Positions 53,146 to 63,300 of a stretch of 64,000 nt of DNA are shown here, piece by piece. A model generated the notes under the pieces. The model was not told where the DNA came from and did no database searches. It saw nothing but the letters and a program-made list of their open reading frames with translations. The stretch is taken from assembly GCA_046349915.1 (NCBI GenBank), contig JAXMBL010000008.1:310001-374000 (forward strand), read 5' to 3'. A program made the position numbers and the translations under genes. Each line of letters opens with the position of its first letter. Positions within the stretch are counted from its first letter, which is position 1. The stretch comes from CAIXSC01 sp046349915 (lineage in GTDB: Bacteria > Planctomycetota > Planctomycetia > Pirellulales > Pirellulaceae).

Positions 53146-55455
53146 ATGCCACTGAAGCTATTCCGTAAATCTCAAGGAGCCATTCGCCGCAAACTTATGT
53201 TTCTGGCGACTGTCTCGGTGGGGGTTGCGGTCCTCTTGACTTGTACTGCATTCGCCGTGCTCGGCGCCTCGACTTTGCGCAGCGCGAAGTGGCAGCAGGT
53301 CCGGGCGCAAGCCACCATTCTGGCGTTGAACAGCGCGGCGGCCGTCGAGTTCGCCGACTCGGTGCAAGCCGACCGGCTGCTCGCCTCCTTGGAAACGGAA
53401 ACCTCGGTCAAGGCCGCGGCGCTCTACACCATGGACGGCACTCTGGTCGGCGGCTATCCATCGAGTGCCGTGGCTCGATCGACGTTTGCATCCGTGGAAA
53501 TCCCTGTCGGGCACTACGCGCTCAGTCGCGAGGTGATGAGCGGCGGCGAGACGGTAGGCCAGTTGTACTTGTTGATAGACTTCGCGGATGCCGGTCGAGC
53601 GTCACGAAATTACCTGTTTGTGACCGCGTTTGTGGGACTCGCCGCGCTAGGGGTGGCGTTAGGGGTGGCGAGCGTCATGCAACGTAATATCGCGGAGCCC
53701 ATCGATCGACTGGCTCGTGTTGCGAGACAGGTCGCGACGGAGGGGGACTATGCGATTCAAGTGAAGGGCGATGTGAATGGCGAGGTGGGCGATCTTTATC
53801 ATGCTTTCAATCGCATGCTCGCCCAGGTCCATGCCTCGAAACAGGAACTCCACGAGGCGAACGATCACCTGGAGCAACGAGTCGCGGAACGGACCACTGA
53901 ACTAGCTCAAGCCTGCAAGGTGGCTGAAGCGGCTAGCCGTGCGAAGAGCGAGTTCTTGGCGAATATGAGTCACGAAATTCGCACTCCGCTCAACGCCATC
54001 ATGGGCTTCACGGATATCCTGCGGCGGGGCTGGGTCAAGACGTCCGATGAACGCGAGGAAATGCTCGCAACCGTGCACGCGAGCGGCAAACACTTGATGA
54101 CCATCATCAATGACATCCTGGACCTGTCCAAGATCGAGTCCGGCAGGTTGGAATTGGAGACGCAGGCCGAATCTCCTCATCAGGTCCTCTCGGAAGTCGT
54201 CTCGCTGATGCGAGTGAGTTTCCAGGAGAAGAATCTGACGTTGGAGTATACGTGGCAGGGCCCGATTCCCGAGGTCATTCAGGCCGACACGCTGCGGCTC
54301 CGCCAGATTTTGATCAACCTGCTCGGCAACGCTCGCAAATTCACGCCGTCCGGCGGCGTGCAGATTCTCGCGCATGTCGAACCGGAAGAGAATCCCCAGC
54401 AACTGGTCGTTGAAGTGATCGACACGGGGGTGGGAATTCCCGAGGAGAAGCTGACGGCCGTGTTTGAGCCCTTCGTGCAGGCTGACACCACGGTTACTCG
54501 CCGTTTCGGCGGCACCGGTTTGGGGCTTTCAATCTCGCGCAAACTGGCTCGCATGATGGGCGGCGATCTGACGGTCACAAGCCAGTTGGGCAAGGGAAGC
54601 AGTTTCCGGCTGACGGTGAGCACCGGCGATCTCCGTGATGTTCGCTTCTTGCCCTCCTCGGCCGCCGGCGACGTGATTGCTTCGCAGTTGGAGGCGACGC
54701 GGCGTAGCGAAGATGCGATTCGACTGGATGGACTACGCGTGTTGGTCGTCGACGATGGTTCGGCTAATCGCAAACTGATATCGCTGGTTCTCTCTCGATC
54801 AGGCGCCGTCTTTACTCAAGCGGAAAATGGCCAGCAGGCGTGTGACTTGATCGCCAGCGGCAAGACCTACGACGTCATTCTGCTCGACATGCAGATGCCG
54901 GTCATGGATGGTTATGCGGCCGCAAGTCGCATGCGCGAGATGGGTTTGACGATCCCCATTGTCGCCCTCACAGCGCACGCGATGACTGGAGATCGCGAGA
55001 AGTGCTTGGAAGCCGGTTGCAGCGACTTCCTGTCGAAACCAATCAACGCGGATGAACTGATCGCTCGCATGCGGTCCCTCCGCGGCGAGACAAGCGGAGT
55101 GTTGACATTGACGACGCCCTTGCGACACATGGATCAACAGCCGATCCGCTCGAAACTCCCTACCGAAGATCCAGAATTCGCCGAAATCGTCGTCGATTTC
55201 ATCGTGGCTTTGGGACGCGAAACGGCCAAGCTCAGACAAGCTGTCTCGGAACGCGATCGAGACGCGACCGTCGCCGCTTCTCATTGGATTAAGGGAGCGG
55301 GCGGCACCAGCGGCTTTCCTTGCTTCACGAGTCCCGCTGCGCAGATTCTTGAATCGGTTCGACGTGGCGATTGGTCGGACGTCGACCGCCACGTTCTTTC
55401 GATTCTCGATTATTCCCAGAGACTGGAAGCGCCCCAGATCGTATCGAACGAATAG
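53146..55455 (+). CDS. Hybrid sensor histidine kinase with REC and HPt domains
   Basis: A 769-residue kinase. Order: membrane helix about 20-42, CHASE8-like periplasmic sensor about 43-155, second helix about 157-178, HAMP about 180-235, HisKA with His276 (NMSHEIRTPLNAIMGF), HATPase with N-box Asn395 and DTGVGIPEEK and GGTGLGLSIS, receiver with Asp581 (VILLDMQMP) and a C-terminal HPt with His712 (ASHWIKGAGG). All catalytic residues are present, so a full His-Asp-His phosphorelay is possible. It is 61 bp downstream of the YfiR-like gene and 113 bp upstream of an HD-GYP regulator, its probable output. Confidence 0.94.
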   Translation: MPLKLFRKSQGAIRRKLMFLATVSVGVAVLLTCTAFAVLGASTLRSAKWQQVRAQATILALNSAAAVEFADSVQADRLLASLETETSVKAAALYTMDGTLVGGYPSSAVARSTFASVEIPVGHYALSREVMSGGETVGQLYLLIDFADAGRASRNYLFVTAFVGLAALGVALGVASVMQRNIAEPIDRLARVARQVATEGDYAIQVKGDVNGEVGDLYHAFNRMLAQVHASKQELHEANDHLEQRVAERTTELAQACKVAEAASRAKSEFLANMSHEIRTPLNAIMGFTDILRRGWVKTSDEREEMLATVHASGKHLMTIINDILDLSKIESGRLELETQAESPHQVLSEVVSLMRVSFQEKNLTLEYTWQGPIPEVIQADTLRLRQILINLLGNARKFTPSGGVQILAHVEPEENPQQLVVEVIDTGVGIPEEKLTAVFEPFVQADTTVTRRFGGTGLGLSISRKLARMMGGDLTVTSQLGKGSSFRLTVSTGDLRDVRFLPSSAAGDVIASQLEATRRSEDAIRLDGLRVLVVDDGSANRKLISLVLSRSGAVFTQAENGQQACDLIASGKTYDVILLDMQMPVMDGYAAASRMREMGLTIPIVALTAHAMTGDREKCLEAGCSDFLSKPINADELIARMRSLRGETSGVLTLTTPLRHMDQQPIRSKLPTEDPEFAEIVVDFIVALGRETAKLRQAVSERDRDATVAASHWIKGAGGTSGFPCFTSPAAQILESVRRGDWSDVDRHVLSILDYSQRLEAPQIVSNE

Positions 55456-55568
55456 TCGGCGTCGCGAGGATCTTGCTGTTGAACGTTTCCGTGTTCATTG
55501 AGCGATTCACAAATCCACGCGGCCTTCAACCACGGGTCGCTTAAATCCAATTCCAACCGAGTTCAACC

Positions 55569-56813
55569 ATGTCAGATTCGCCATCAGCCTTTAACTTGCC
55601 GCCCGTGTTCCCCTCGATGATGAACGGCAGTGCCGAGGTTCCGTTGTCCCTTCCGCGTAGTTACGATCCAACGTGGCGGCGCCCGCCCGAAATGGAGACT
55701 CGCCAGCAAATCCTGATCGTCGACGACGAGGAACTCAATATCCGCGTCGCTCGGAAGTATCTCCACACCTGGGGCTTCGAATTCGTCAACTCGACCACGG
55801 AACCGACCGAAGCGGTCCAACGAATCCGCCAGGATCGACCCGATCTTATCTTGCTGGACGTCATGATGCCCGAGGTGAGCGGGTTGGAGATTCTACGCGA
55901 GCTCCGTTCCGACCCGATCACTCGACACCTCCCCGTCGTCATCTTGACAGCTCATACCGAAGACGAGGTGAAGCAGCAGGCGCTCGAACTTGGCGCCAAC
56001 GACTTTTTGGGCAAGCCGATTGTCCCCGCGGAGCTGTTGCCCCGCGTGCGGAATCTACTCGCGCTGCGCGCCCACCAGAGCTGGTTGGAACGCACTTCCG
56101 AGTACCTGGAAGAGGAAGTGCTACGCCGCACCGCCGCGTTGGTTCGCGCCGAGAAGAACATTGTCAATTGTCTCGCGCGAGCGGCCGAGTATCGGGACAA
56201 CGAGACGGGGCGCCATATCGTGCGAGTGGGACGCTACGCCGCGTTGATTGCTCGCGCGATCGGCATGTCGCCCGACTACATCGCGTTGATCGAGGACGCC
56301 GCCAAGCTCCACGATGTAGGCAAGATCGGCATTCCCGACTCCATCCTTCTGAAGACCGAAACACTCGACCCCGACGAATACAAGACAATCAAGGGACACT
56401 GCGAAGCGGGCGGAATGATCCTGCGGGAGATTCGCGAAGAGGACGAGGAATTCTCGTCATTCCGCAGGCACGTCAAGATCGGCGCGAAGATCCTCGGCGC
56501 CGCCGACTCGCCGCTTCTCGCCATGGCCTCGCGGATCGCCATGACGCATCATGAATGGTGGGATGGAACCGGATATCCGTTCGGCTTGGCTGGCGAGCAG
56601 ATTCCGCTCGAGGGACGCATTACCGCCGTCGCCGACGTCTTCGATGCCCTCAGCACTCGACGACCTTACAAACAGGCTTACCCGCTCGAACACTGCTATC
56701 AGATTCTCAGGGACTGGAGCGGAACTCACTTCGAACCACGCTTGGTCGATGTGTTCCTGCAAAATAAAAACGAAGCCGTCGCCATCCAGATGTCTTGCTC
56801 CGATCCGAGCTAG
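55569..56813 (+). CDS. Response regulator with HD-GYP c-di-GMP phosphodiesterase domain
   Basis: A 414-residue RpfG-like regulator. An approximately 45-residue lead is followed by a receiver domain (LIVDDEELN; phosphoacceptor Asp97 in LILLDVMMPEVSG; Lys in FLGKPI) and an HD-GYP domain with KLHDVGKIGIPD, the HHEWWDGTGYPFGL motif and TAVADVFDAL. The HD and GYP residues are intact, so it should degrade cyclic di-GMP. It is probably the output of the kinase upstream. An internal ATG at 55692 (METRQQ) would remove the unstructured lead. It converges on the caspase-like gene. Confidence 0.94.
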   Translation: MSDSPSAFNLPPVFPSMMNGSAEVPLSLPRSYDPTWRRPPEMETRQQILIVDDEELNIRVARKYLHTWGFEFVNSTTEPTEAVQRIRQDRPDLILLDVMMPEVSGLEILRELRSDPITRHLPVVILTAHTEDEVKQQALELGANDFLGKPIVPAELLPRVRNLLALRAHQSWLERTSEYLEEEVLRRTAALVRAEKNIVNCLARAAEYRDNETGRHIVRVGRYAALIARAIGMSPDYIALIEDAAKLHDVGKIGIPDSILLKTETLDPDEYKTIKGHCEAGGMILREIREEDEEFSSFRRHVKIGAKILGAADSPLLAMASRIAMTHHEWWDGTGYPFGLAGEQIPLEGRITAVADVFDALSTRRPYKQAYPLEHCYQILRDWSGTHFEPRLVDVFLQNKNEAVAIQMSCSDPS

Positions 56814-56917
56814 GGCAGTCAGACTCTTGATTCCAGAGTGGACTCGCCATCAGAGAGGCCCCTAGTTCTCTATACCAATAGCGTCGGAGAATTGCGGCTC
56901 AATGGTACAGCCCACGC

Positions 56918-58006
56918 TCACTGCGAGAGCTTGGTTGGCTTTTCGCGATAAAGTCGTGCTAGTTCCACGAGGATGTGTTCGAGCTTGTTGTAATACTCGG
57001 TCTCGTCCAACTCCATTTTGCGACTCTTCAAGCTCTCAAGCTGCTGTTCGAGCGCATCGCGCTGTGTGCGTTGATCGGGGCTCAGCAAGTCGTCTGCGAC
57101 GCTGGGCGCCAAGACCGCGGTGCGAGCAGCGAGTCCATCGACTTTCTTGGCGTCTTTCGCGCTACGCGTCGACTTAAGCCCTCGAAACCAATCGGCGGGC
57201 GTCCCCTGTCGGTCTCCGTTGTCGTCAAGCAAAGGATGCTCGGTCGCCAACCGTCCAGCCTGCTCGTAGTATTCGCGCAAGCGAACTCCCCCGACGACAT
57301 AGGCCTCCCACAGCGAGACTTGATCGTCTTTGTCCAAGTCGGATATGGGATCGAGCAGAGCCGAGGAGAGAAAATCCCCGAAACGCGAGAAATTTCTCTC
57401 AGCACCGGCCTTAGTCGCCGTCACGATGATTCGCTCCGGCGCCGAAAGATCCGACACGAACGGACCACTGCTGGAAGAACAGTCAACCACTGCGACTGGA
57501 CCACGCACCGCACTTAACCACTCCGCCAGTTCACTCGACGAGATATCGGGCCCTTGCAAGTTGAAGCGAGCGGACTTTCCATCAAAGGTGCCGTGCCCGA
57601 GGAGCACAATCCACAGTCTTGCGCGTTGACTGGCGCGATCTCGAAAGCGTTCTCCCCATTGCGCGATCGCGGATCGTAGTCGATCGCGATCAGTCTTCAT
57701 TTCCGCATTCGTCCTCGCATCCTCGTCCGACGCTGAGGCGCCTATCGTAATACAGGTCGCTCGGCCCTGCTGGGCCGCGGACTGCCAGCGTGCGGCCCAT
57801 TCCCGGAACATGGCGCCATACTCGGGAGTCCCCGCGGCGCCGATTACGACCACCACGGTTGGACGCTGACTCTTTTCATCCGCGGTTGGAGGAGTAGCGA
57901 CGGCCGAATCCTGCGCCCGACTATGGGCGGGCAGCGATACCGACACGAACTGCGTCGTCGCCAGGACAACGAACCACCACGAAATGAGCTTGCCTCGCCT
58001 TCTCAT
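56918..58006 (-). CDS. Secreted caspase-fold (clan CD) cysteine-peptidase candidate
   Basis: A 362-residue protein with a signal peptide (KLISWWFVVLATTQFVSVSLPAHSRAQ). Its body has the features of a caspase/legumain-like fold: hydrophobic strand VVVVIGAAG, then LWIVLLGHG with the likely catalytic His138, and VAVVDCSSSSG with Cys176. The 38-residue His-Cys spacing fits the caspase-hemoglobinase group. The C-terminal 60 residues form a coiled coil. Start at 58006 overlaps the upstream vWA gene by 4 bases (ATGA), so the two are translated together. No other catalytic residue can be verified by eye, and activity is inference. Confidence 0.72.
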   Translation of the reverse strand: MRRRGKLISWWFVVLATTQFVSVSLPAHSRAQDSAVATPPTADEKSQRPTVVVVIGAAGTPEYGAMFREWAARWQSAAQQGRATCITIGASASDEDARTNAEMKTDRDRLRSAIAQWGERFRDRASQRARLWIVLLGHGTFDGKSARFNLQGPDISSSELAEWLSAVRGPVAVVDCSSSSGPFVSDLSAPERIIVTATKAGAERNFSRFGDFLSSALLDPISDLDKDDQVSLWEAYVVGGVRLREYYEQAGRLATEHPLLDDNGDRQGTPADWFRGLKSTRSAKDAKKVDGLAARTAVLAPSVADDLLSPDQRTQRDALEQQLESLKSRKMELDETEYYNKLEHILVELARLYREKPTKLSQ

Positions 58007-60357
58007 GGCAATCCTCTCCACCGCCGCACGCCCCATTCGCTGGCCAAGCACCCTACGGCAAGTGCGAGGATCGACCAATGATGCCAGATCGGATAACTCC
58101 AAGTTTCCACCACGGGCGCCCGGAGGTTCGGCAGACGAGCAACGAAGCGATCGAGTTGGTCGAGCGTTAGCAGTTCTCCCCCAGTCGACTCGGCGAGCTG
58201 TTTCAGGTAGTCGACGTCGCCGTTCAAGCGACGGAATTCGTCGGTCTCGGGTGCAACCGCCCAGCCCGTTTCGCGCACTCCCACGTCGTCGCCCGCAGGC
58301 GACTTCACCACGATTCTGGCGCGATGAGCGCCCGTGGAGCGGGGAGAGTAGACTGCTCGATATTCACCAGCGTTCCGTTCCGCGGGCTCGCCTCGCAATT
58401 CCACCTCTCGTCCGTCCGGCGGCGTGACGATGACGGAAACTTCCGCATTGTCGAGCGGCGTGAATCGCTCGTCTCGCGCTCTCACAAGGATCTCGGTCGG
58501 CGCCAAGCCGGCGCCTGTGGTCCGTCGAGCTTCGACCTCGACTCGCTTGGGCACATCGGCGACTAGCCAGCGCACCGTTTGCCGCCAAGATGCTTCAAGT
58601 TCGCTGCGAGCGGGATCATCTCGCTTCAGCTCCCAACGCCAGAGATCTCCGACAAGGAGCGCCGCGGCGCGTCCTCGTCCGAAAGGTTGATATGCCAACG
58701 CTGGCTTGGTCTCCCCCTGACTTGACTCGACTTCAGCCAGCACCACCGCTCCTGGTTTCACCACATCGACTCGATTAAGTGAACGAAGCATTGGCAGGGT
58801 GGCGAGTCGCTGCTGCTCTTCGGCCTCCCCAGATCGCACTCGCAACCACGGTTGAAGCCAACCATCACGAGTAAGCTTCAGGCGATAGGACGCATCCGCG
58901 ACAGGCGTCAGGCGATCCAGATACACGGGGAGCATTTCCCCCACGGGCGTCCGCGAATAGCCTCCCTCGCCGAACGAATGCTGACCGCCCAGCATCAGCA
59001 GGCCCCCGCCCCTTTGACTAACAAACTGCTGAAGAAGCGAGAGTTGATCCTGAGAGAAAAACGCCGCTTCCACATCATCGAGCACCACGGCTTCGTACCG
59101 GAATAGCTCCTCGGCCAACTTCGGGAAGCCGCCCTTCAGCTCCTCCTGATTTTCCGTAGCGAGTCGCAGCAAGACGGGTTCATCGTACTGTTCGGTCTGC
59201 TCGTCATCTTTGTTGTTGAAGCCGCGGAAAAGTGGATTGGTGCGTTCGCCTTCGCGCGCGAGGAAATTGAACTTCGGTTCTTGGCGAGCGATTCGGACTA
59301 GTCCCACGAGTCTTATTTCATCGTCGCGAGTCAGTGATCGTCGCAGGAATTTGAATTCCCAACTGGGACGCCCCCCCACGTAAAGCACTCGATAAGGACC
59401 GCCCGCACGGTCGATCGTGGCGAGCCGTCGATTGTTCGCAAGCGTCGCCTCACGAGAACGGTCTGAATCCGTTGGTAAATCGTCTTCACCCTCCAGGGCG
59501 ACTCGTACCTCCAAAAATGTCACGCCGGGCCGGTCGGGTTTCACCAGGAACTTCTCGGTCAGTCGCACGGAGTCGCCTGTGGCTTGCAGAGTTCGCTTGT
59601 CGATTTCCTCGCCCGATTCCTTATGTATCCTCGCGACGAATTTGCGACCCGCTAATCCCTCGGCTGCGATCACGATCGCAAGGGTGACGGGCGCGGCTTC
59701 GAAATTTGTCTGCGTCACCACTACCGACTCGATCGCAAGGTCCACCGTGGAAGAACCAGACGCCAACGCGACGGGAAAGATCGGTGGGCCACCGCTGAAC
59801 GTAAACCCTTCACGGGCGGCATCGGTTGCGTTGCCATCCGTCAACAGCAGAATCCCCGCAACCGGTTGGCCTCGATACCGGTCTCGTAGCGACTTGACCG
59901 TTCCGGCAATCGTCGAGGCTTCGCCGTCGAGCGAAAGAGCCGGATATTGATCGACCGGCTGCAATGTGTCATCAAACGTGTACTTTCGGACGTCGAAGTC
60001 TTGACCGAGTCGCGTCAACCAACCTTCGGGACGCGATAGGCTGGCTGACAACAGATCGCCGCGGCGCTGTCCGTTACGCTCGGTGAGCCGCAGGCTGCGA
60101 CTATTGTCGGCCGCAACGAGGAAGACGTTGGCGCCTGGGCGAGGTCGGTTGCCGACATAGCGAGGTTCCGCCAAACAGATCGCCAGCGCCACGACAGCGA
60201 CGATCTTGCCGACCGTGCATCCCACCCGCCACAAATCCAACCGGCCTCCACCTTGGACGCGATACGACCACGCGACCAAGCCACAGCCGATGATTGCCAG
60301 CAAGACGGCGACCACGATCCAGCTGGGAGCACCCCAGACGATGTCTGCCCAGATCAT
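58003..60357 (-). CDS. Membrane protein with vWA/glutamine-amidotransferase-like domain
   Basis: A 784-residue protein with two N-terminal membrane helices (WIVVAVLLAIIGCGLVAWSY and VGKIVAVVALAICLAE) and a C-terminal one (WSILALAVGCLASEWGVRR). Between them is a von-Willebrand-like beta-alpha region starting with ANVFLVAADNSRSLRL (metal site DNSRS), a DJ-1/PfpI-like domain (RGGGLLMLGGQHSFGEGGY) and beta-sandwich segments near the C-terminus. This is the architecture of planctomycete and Bacteroidetes proteins that sit near MoxR/DUF58/BatA genes. It overlaps the downstream caspase-like gene and the upstream DUF4175-like gene by 4 bases each, so the three form a tight operon. Confidence 0.82.
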   Translation of the reverse strand: MIWADIVWGAPSWIVVAVLLAIIGCGLVAWSYRVQGGGRLDLWRVGCTVGKIVAVVALAICLAEPRYVGNRPRPGANVFLVAADNSRSLRLTERNGQRRGDLLSASLSRPEGWLTRLGQDFDVRKYTFDDTLQPVDQYPALSLDGEASTIAGTVKSLRDRYRGQPVAGILLLTDGNATDAAREGFTFSGGPPIFPVALASGSSTVDLAIESVVVTQTNFEAAPVTLAIVIAAEGLAGRKFVARIHKESGEEIDKRTLQATGDSVRLTEKFLVKPDRPGVTFLEVRVALEGEDDLPTDSDRSREATLANNRRLATIDRAGGPYRVLYVGGRPSWEFKFLRRSLTRDDEIRLVGLVRIARQEPKFNFLAREGERTNPLFRGFNNKDDEQTEQYDEPVLLRLATENQEELKGGFPKLAEELFRYEAVVLDDVEAAFFSQDQLSLLQQFVSQRGGGLLMLGGQHSFGEGGYSRTPVGEMLPVYLDRLTPVADASYRLKLTRDGWLQPWLRVRSGEAEEQQRLATLPMLRSLNRVDVVKPGAVVLAEVESSQGETKPALAYQPFGRGRAAALLVGDLWRWELKRDDPARSELEASWRQTVRWLVADVPKRVEVEARRTTGAGLAPTEILVRARDERFTPLDNAEVSVIVTPPDGREVELRGEPAERNAGEYRAVYSPRSTGAHRARIVVKSPAGDDVGVRETGWAVAPETDEFRRLNGDVDYLKQLAESTGGELLTLDQLDRFVARLPNLRAPVVETWSYPIWHHWSILALAVGCLASEWGVRRWRGLP

Positions 60358-63300
60358 CGGCCACTCCCTAATCGCTCGTAGTACTTTCTGAGTTTCTCCG
60401 AGTACTCGGGCGGAACTGGATCACGGTCGAGCGGCACCAACGCCTTCTTCGATTCTCGCCGCGATAACTCCTCCGACACTCTTTGTTCTAGCTCCGCCAA
60501 AGGCGCCGCGAGTTGCCCTCGGACGAGTTCCCAATTGGGCGGCTTGGAGTGACGCTTGAATTCGGCCCGCAGTTCACGAGCTCGTTGGCGAATTCGGGAC
60601 GCCTCCGCACTCAGATCCGGATTGTCGACCATCTCCTCGACATCGCGCAATCGATCAGACCATCGCCGGAACCCCTCGCCTGTCAACGGATCTCCGCCGC
60701 CGGAACGCGGCACAAATCGGCCCTCGTTGGCCGTCTCCTCGTCCGCACCGAGACTCGGCGCCCCGCGCTCACGCGACCGTTCTGAAGATTGCTGTCGTCC
60801 CCCCGGTTGCTGTTGACCTGGTTGTTGTTGTCCCGGTTGTTGCTGACCCGGTTGCTGCTGACCCGGTTGCTGCTGTCCTGGTTGCTGCTGTCCTGGTTGC
60901 TGCTGTCCTGGTTGCTGCTGTCCTGGTTGCTGCTGTCCTGGTTGCTGCTGTCCTGGTTGTTGTTGCTCATTTTGCGATTCGTCACCCTCGCCCGTTTCAC
61001 GACGCAACTCCTCGCCAAGTTCGCGGGAAAGATTGCGCAGTTCATCGCGAGCTCGCCGTAGCGCTTCGGACTCGTCGCCCAACACTCCTTCGGCGGCTCG
61101 GTCGATTCCCTCACGTAAACGGCGAGTTCGCTCACTCGCTGCTTCGTTGGCTTGGCGAGCGTCCATGGGGCGGTCGAATCGAGTCGCGCGGTCGACCTCT
61201 TCCAGGGACCGCTCGATACTGCGATCCCTTAAATCCCGCGCCGACTCGTACAGGCGTTCCGTCAACAAGGGCTCGGTCGCTTCCGCCCGCTCGATCGTCT
61301 CGCGCATGGCTTCCTGCAATTGCTCCAGCCGACGACGCTGCTGCGTCACGCGTTCCGCGACTTCTTCCTTGCGAGTATCCTGCGGTTCTTCCAGTGCTCG
61401 AGGAGTCTTCTTTGGATCTGGCATGGGCGGTTGCTCATTCAGACGCTCGGCAAGTTCTTGTTGTTTTTGATCGAGCTCACGGGCCGAATTGCGCATCTGT
61501 CGCATTTCTTCGCCGAATCGCTGCGAAGCCCGTCGGCGAAACTCTTCACGCAGTTCGTCGAACTGCTCTTCGGCGCGAGCTCCCGCCGCCGCGGCTCGCG
61601 AGACTTGCTGCTGCTCCAAGGCTTCCGACGAGCGCCGCACTTGGTCTCGCGTCTCTTCAAGCTGCTGTCGCTGCTCGGTCATGCGTTCTTGATTCTCGGG
61701 CTGCTCCATCCGCGTCTGCAATTCATCTGTATCGCGCAGAATCTCACGCTGCTCGTCCTGAAGTCGTTGTAGTTGTCGACGAATCTCTTCCTTCTTCTCC
61801 TCCGTGGCTGCCTCATCCAAAGCGGTCTGCAACTCCTTCAATCGTTCATTTAGATCGTGTTGACGGCGAGCGAGTTCCCGGAGGCGATTCAAGACCTGAC
61901 GATTCTCACGATCCTGCTGCGATTCCTCTTCACGCTCGCGAGCCTCGCTTTGCGTCTCGTAACGATTCTCTTCCTCGCGCATTTCCAGATTTTGCAGTTG
62001 TTGCTCTTGCTGTTGTGATCTCGAGCTCGAGGACGAACGTTGTTGTTGACTCCGTTGTTGCTGTTGCTGCTGTTGACGCACGACTTCGTGTTCGCGGGCT
62101 CGTAGTTTCAATAGCGACTGGTAAGCCGCTCTCTCTGATCGCAAAGCGGGCTCAAGCGTCTCTCGATGGGGGCGACCTTCAGCGCCGCTCAGCGAATCAA
62201 TCGCGGCCTGCATGTGCTTGACGACAGCCGCCAAATGCTCTTGAGAACGCTCGTCGGTCAATCGCTCGCCCAGCGCGACAGCGCGTTCCAAGGCCGATTC
62301 TTGAGACAACTTGACCTGCGAGACATCGGCCGTCAGTTTTTCGACCAGTTCCTTCCGAGACGATTCACTCGCGGAAGTCGCGTCATCCGCGGTTCGAGTC
62401 AGCTTCCAGGTGGCGTTAACGATTTCCTTTTGGAGCTTCGCCAGTTCTTGAGCGTCCGCGGCGTTGCCGCCTTCACCCTGTTGGCCATTCTGCTGATCTT
62501 GCTGCCGCTGTCGTTGTTGCTCGCGAGTTTCCGACTGTCCTTGACGGAAAATCTCCTCGTATGGACGCACCTCGGCGAAATAGAGATCCCCCTCGATCCT
62601 CCGCACATTGCCCGAGGCATCCAAATCCTCCGCCCACCAGTGGTAGGCGAGCAGTTGATCGGGTTCCGCGTTCAATTCTTCTAGTCGCACCACATGCTGC
62701 TGTTCGGAGCGTTTCTTCGCCTCCAGGTTTTCTCCCAGAACCACTTCAACGGGATCAGCCTCCCCCAAACTGTAGGCGAGACCAAAGCGTTGCACCCCAA
62801 AATCATCCACAACACTCGCCGTCAAATGCAATTCTTCGAGTGCGGACACTTCCAAATCGCGAGCAGGAAAAATCGGCTTGATAGCGGCGAACTGGTTCTT
62901 CGTTACCTGAATCCGGAATTGCTCGGACTTCGCCGATTTTCTACCTTCCGCGTCGACCAATTCCAACTGCAAGCGTCGCGATACCGAGCACTCCAGGGTC
63001 GCCTCGACCCAATGCCCGACGCCGGTCGCGGCTGTCAACCGAATTGGCGAAGCGTCGGCGGCATCTCCCGTAGCAGGCATGAGCGTCGCGCTCGCGACCG
63101 ACTTGTTCAGTTTGCAGCGCAAGGTTACTCGAGTCCCTTCCACCGCGGAGACGACTCGCACATCCTTGAGCGTCCGATTCTCTAGGCGAGTGTACGCCGG
63201 ATATACCAGATGAGCGTCGGCACGTTCCAACTTGGGGCGTTCAAACACCTTCACCCTGTAAGGCGGAGAACTAGCTCCTTCGATCTCGACTCGATACTCA

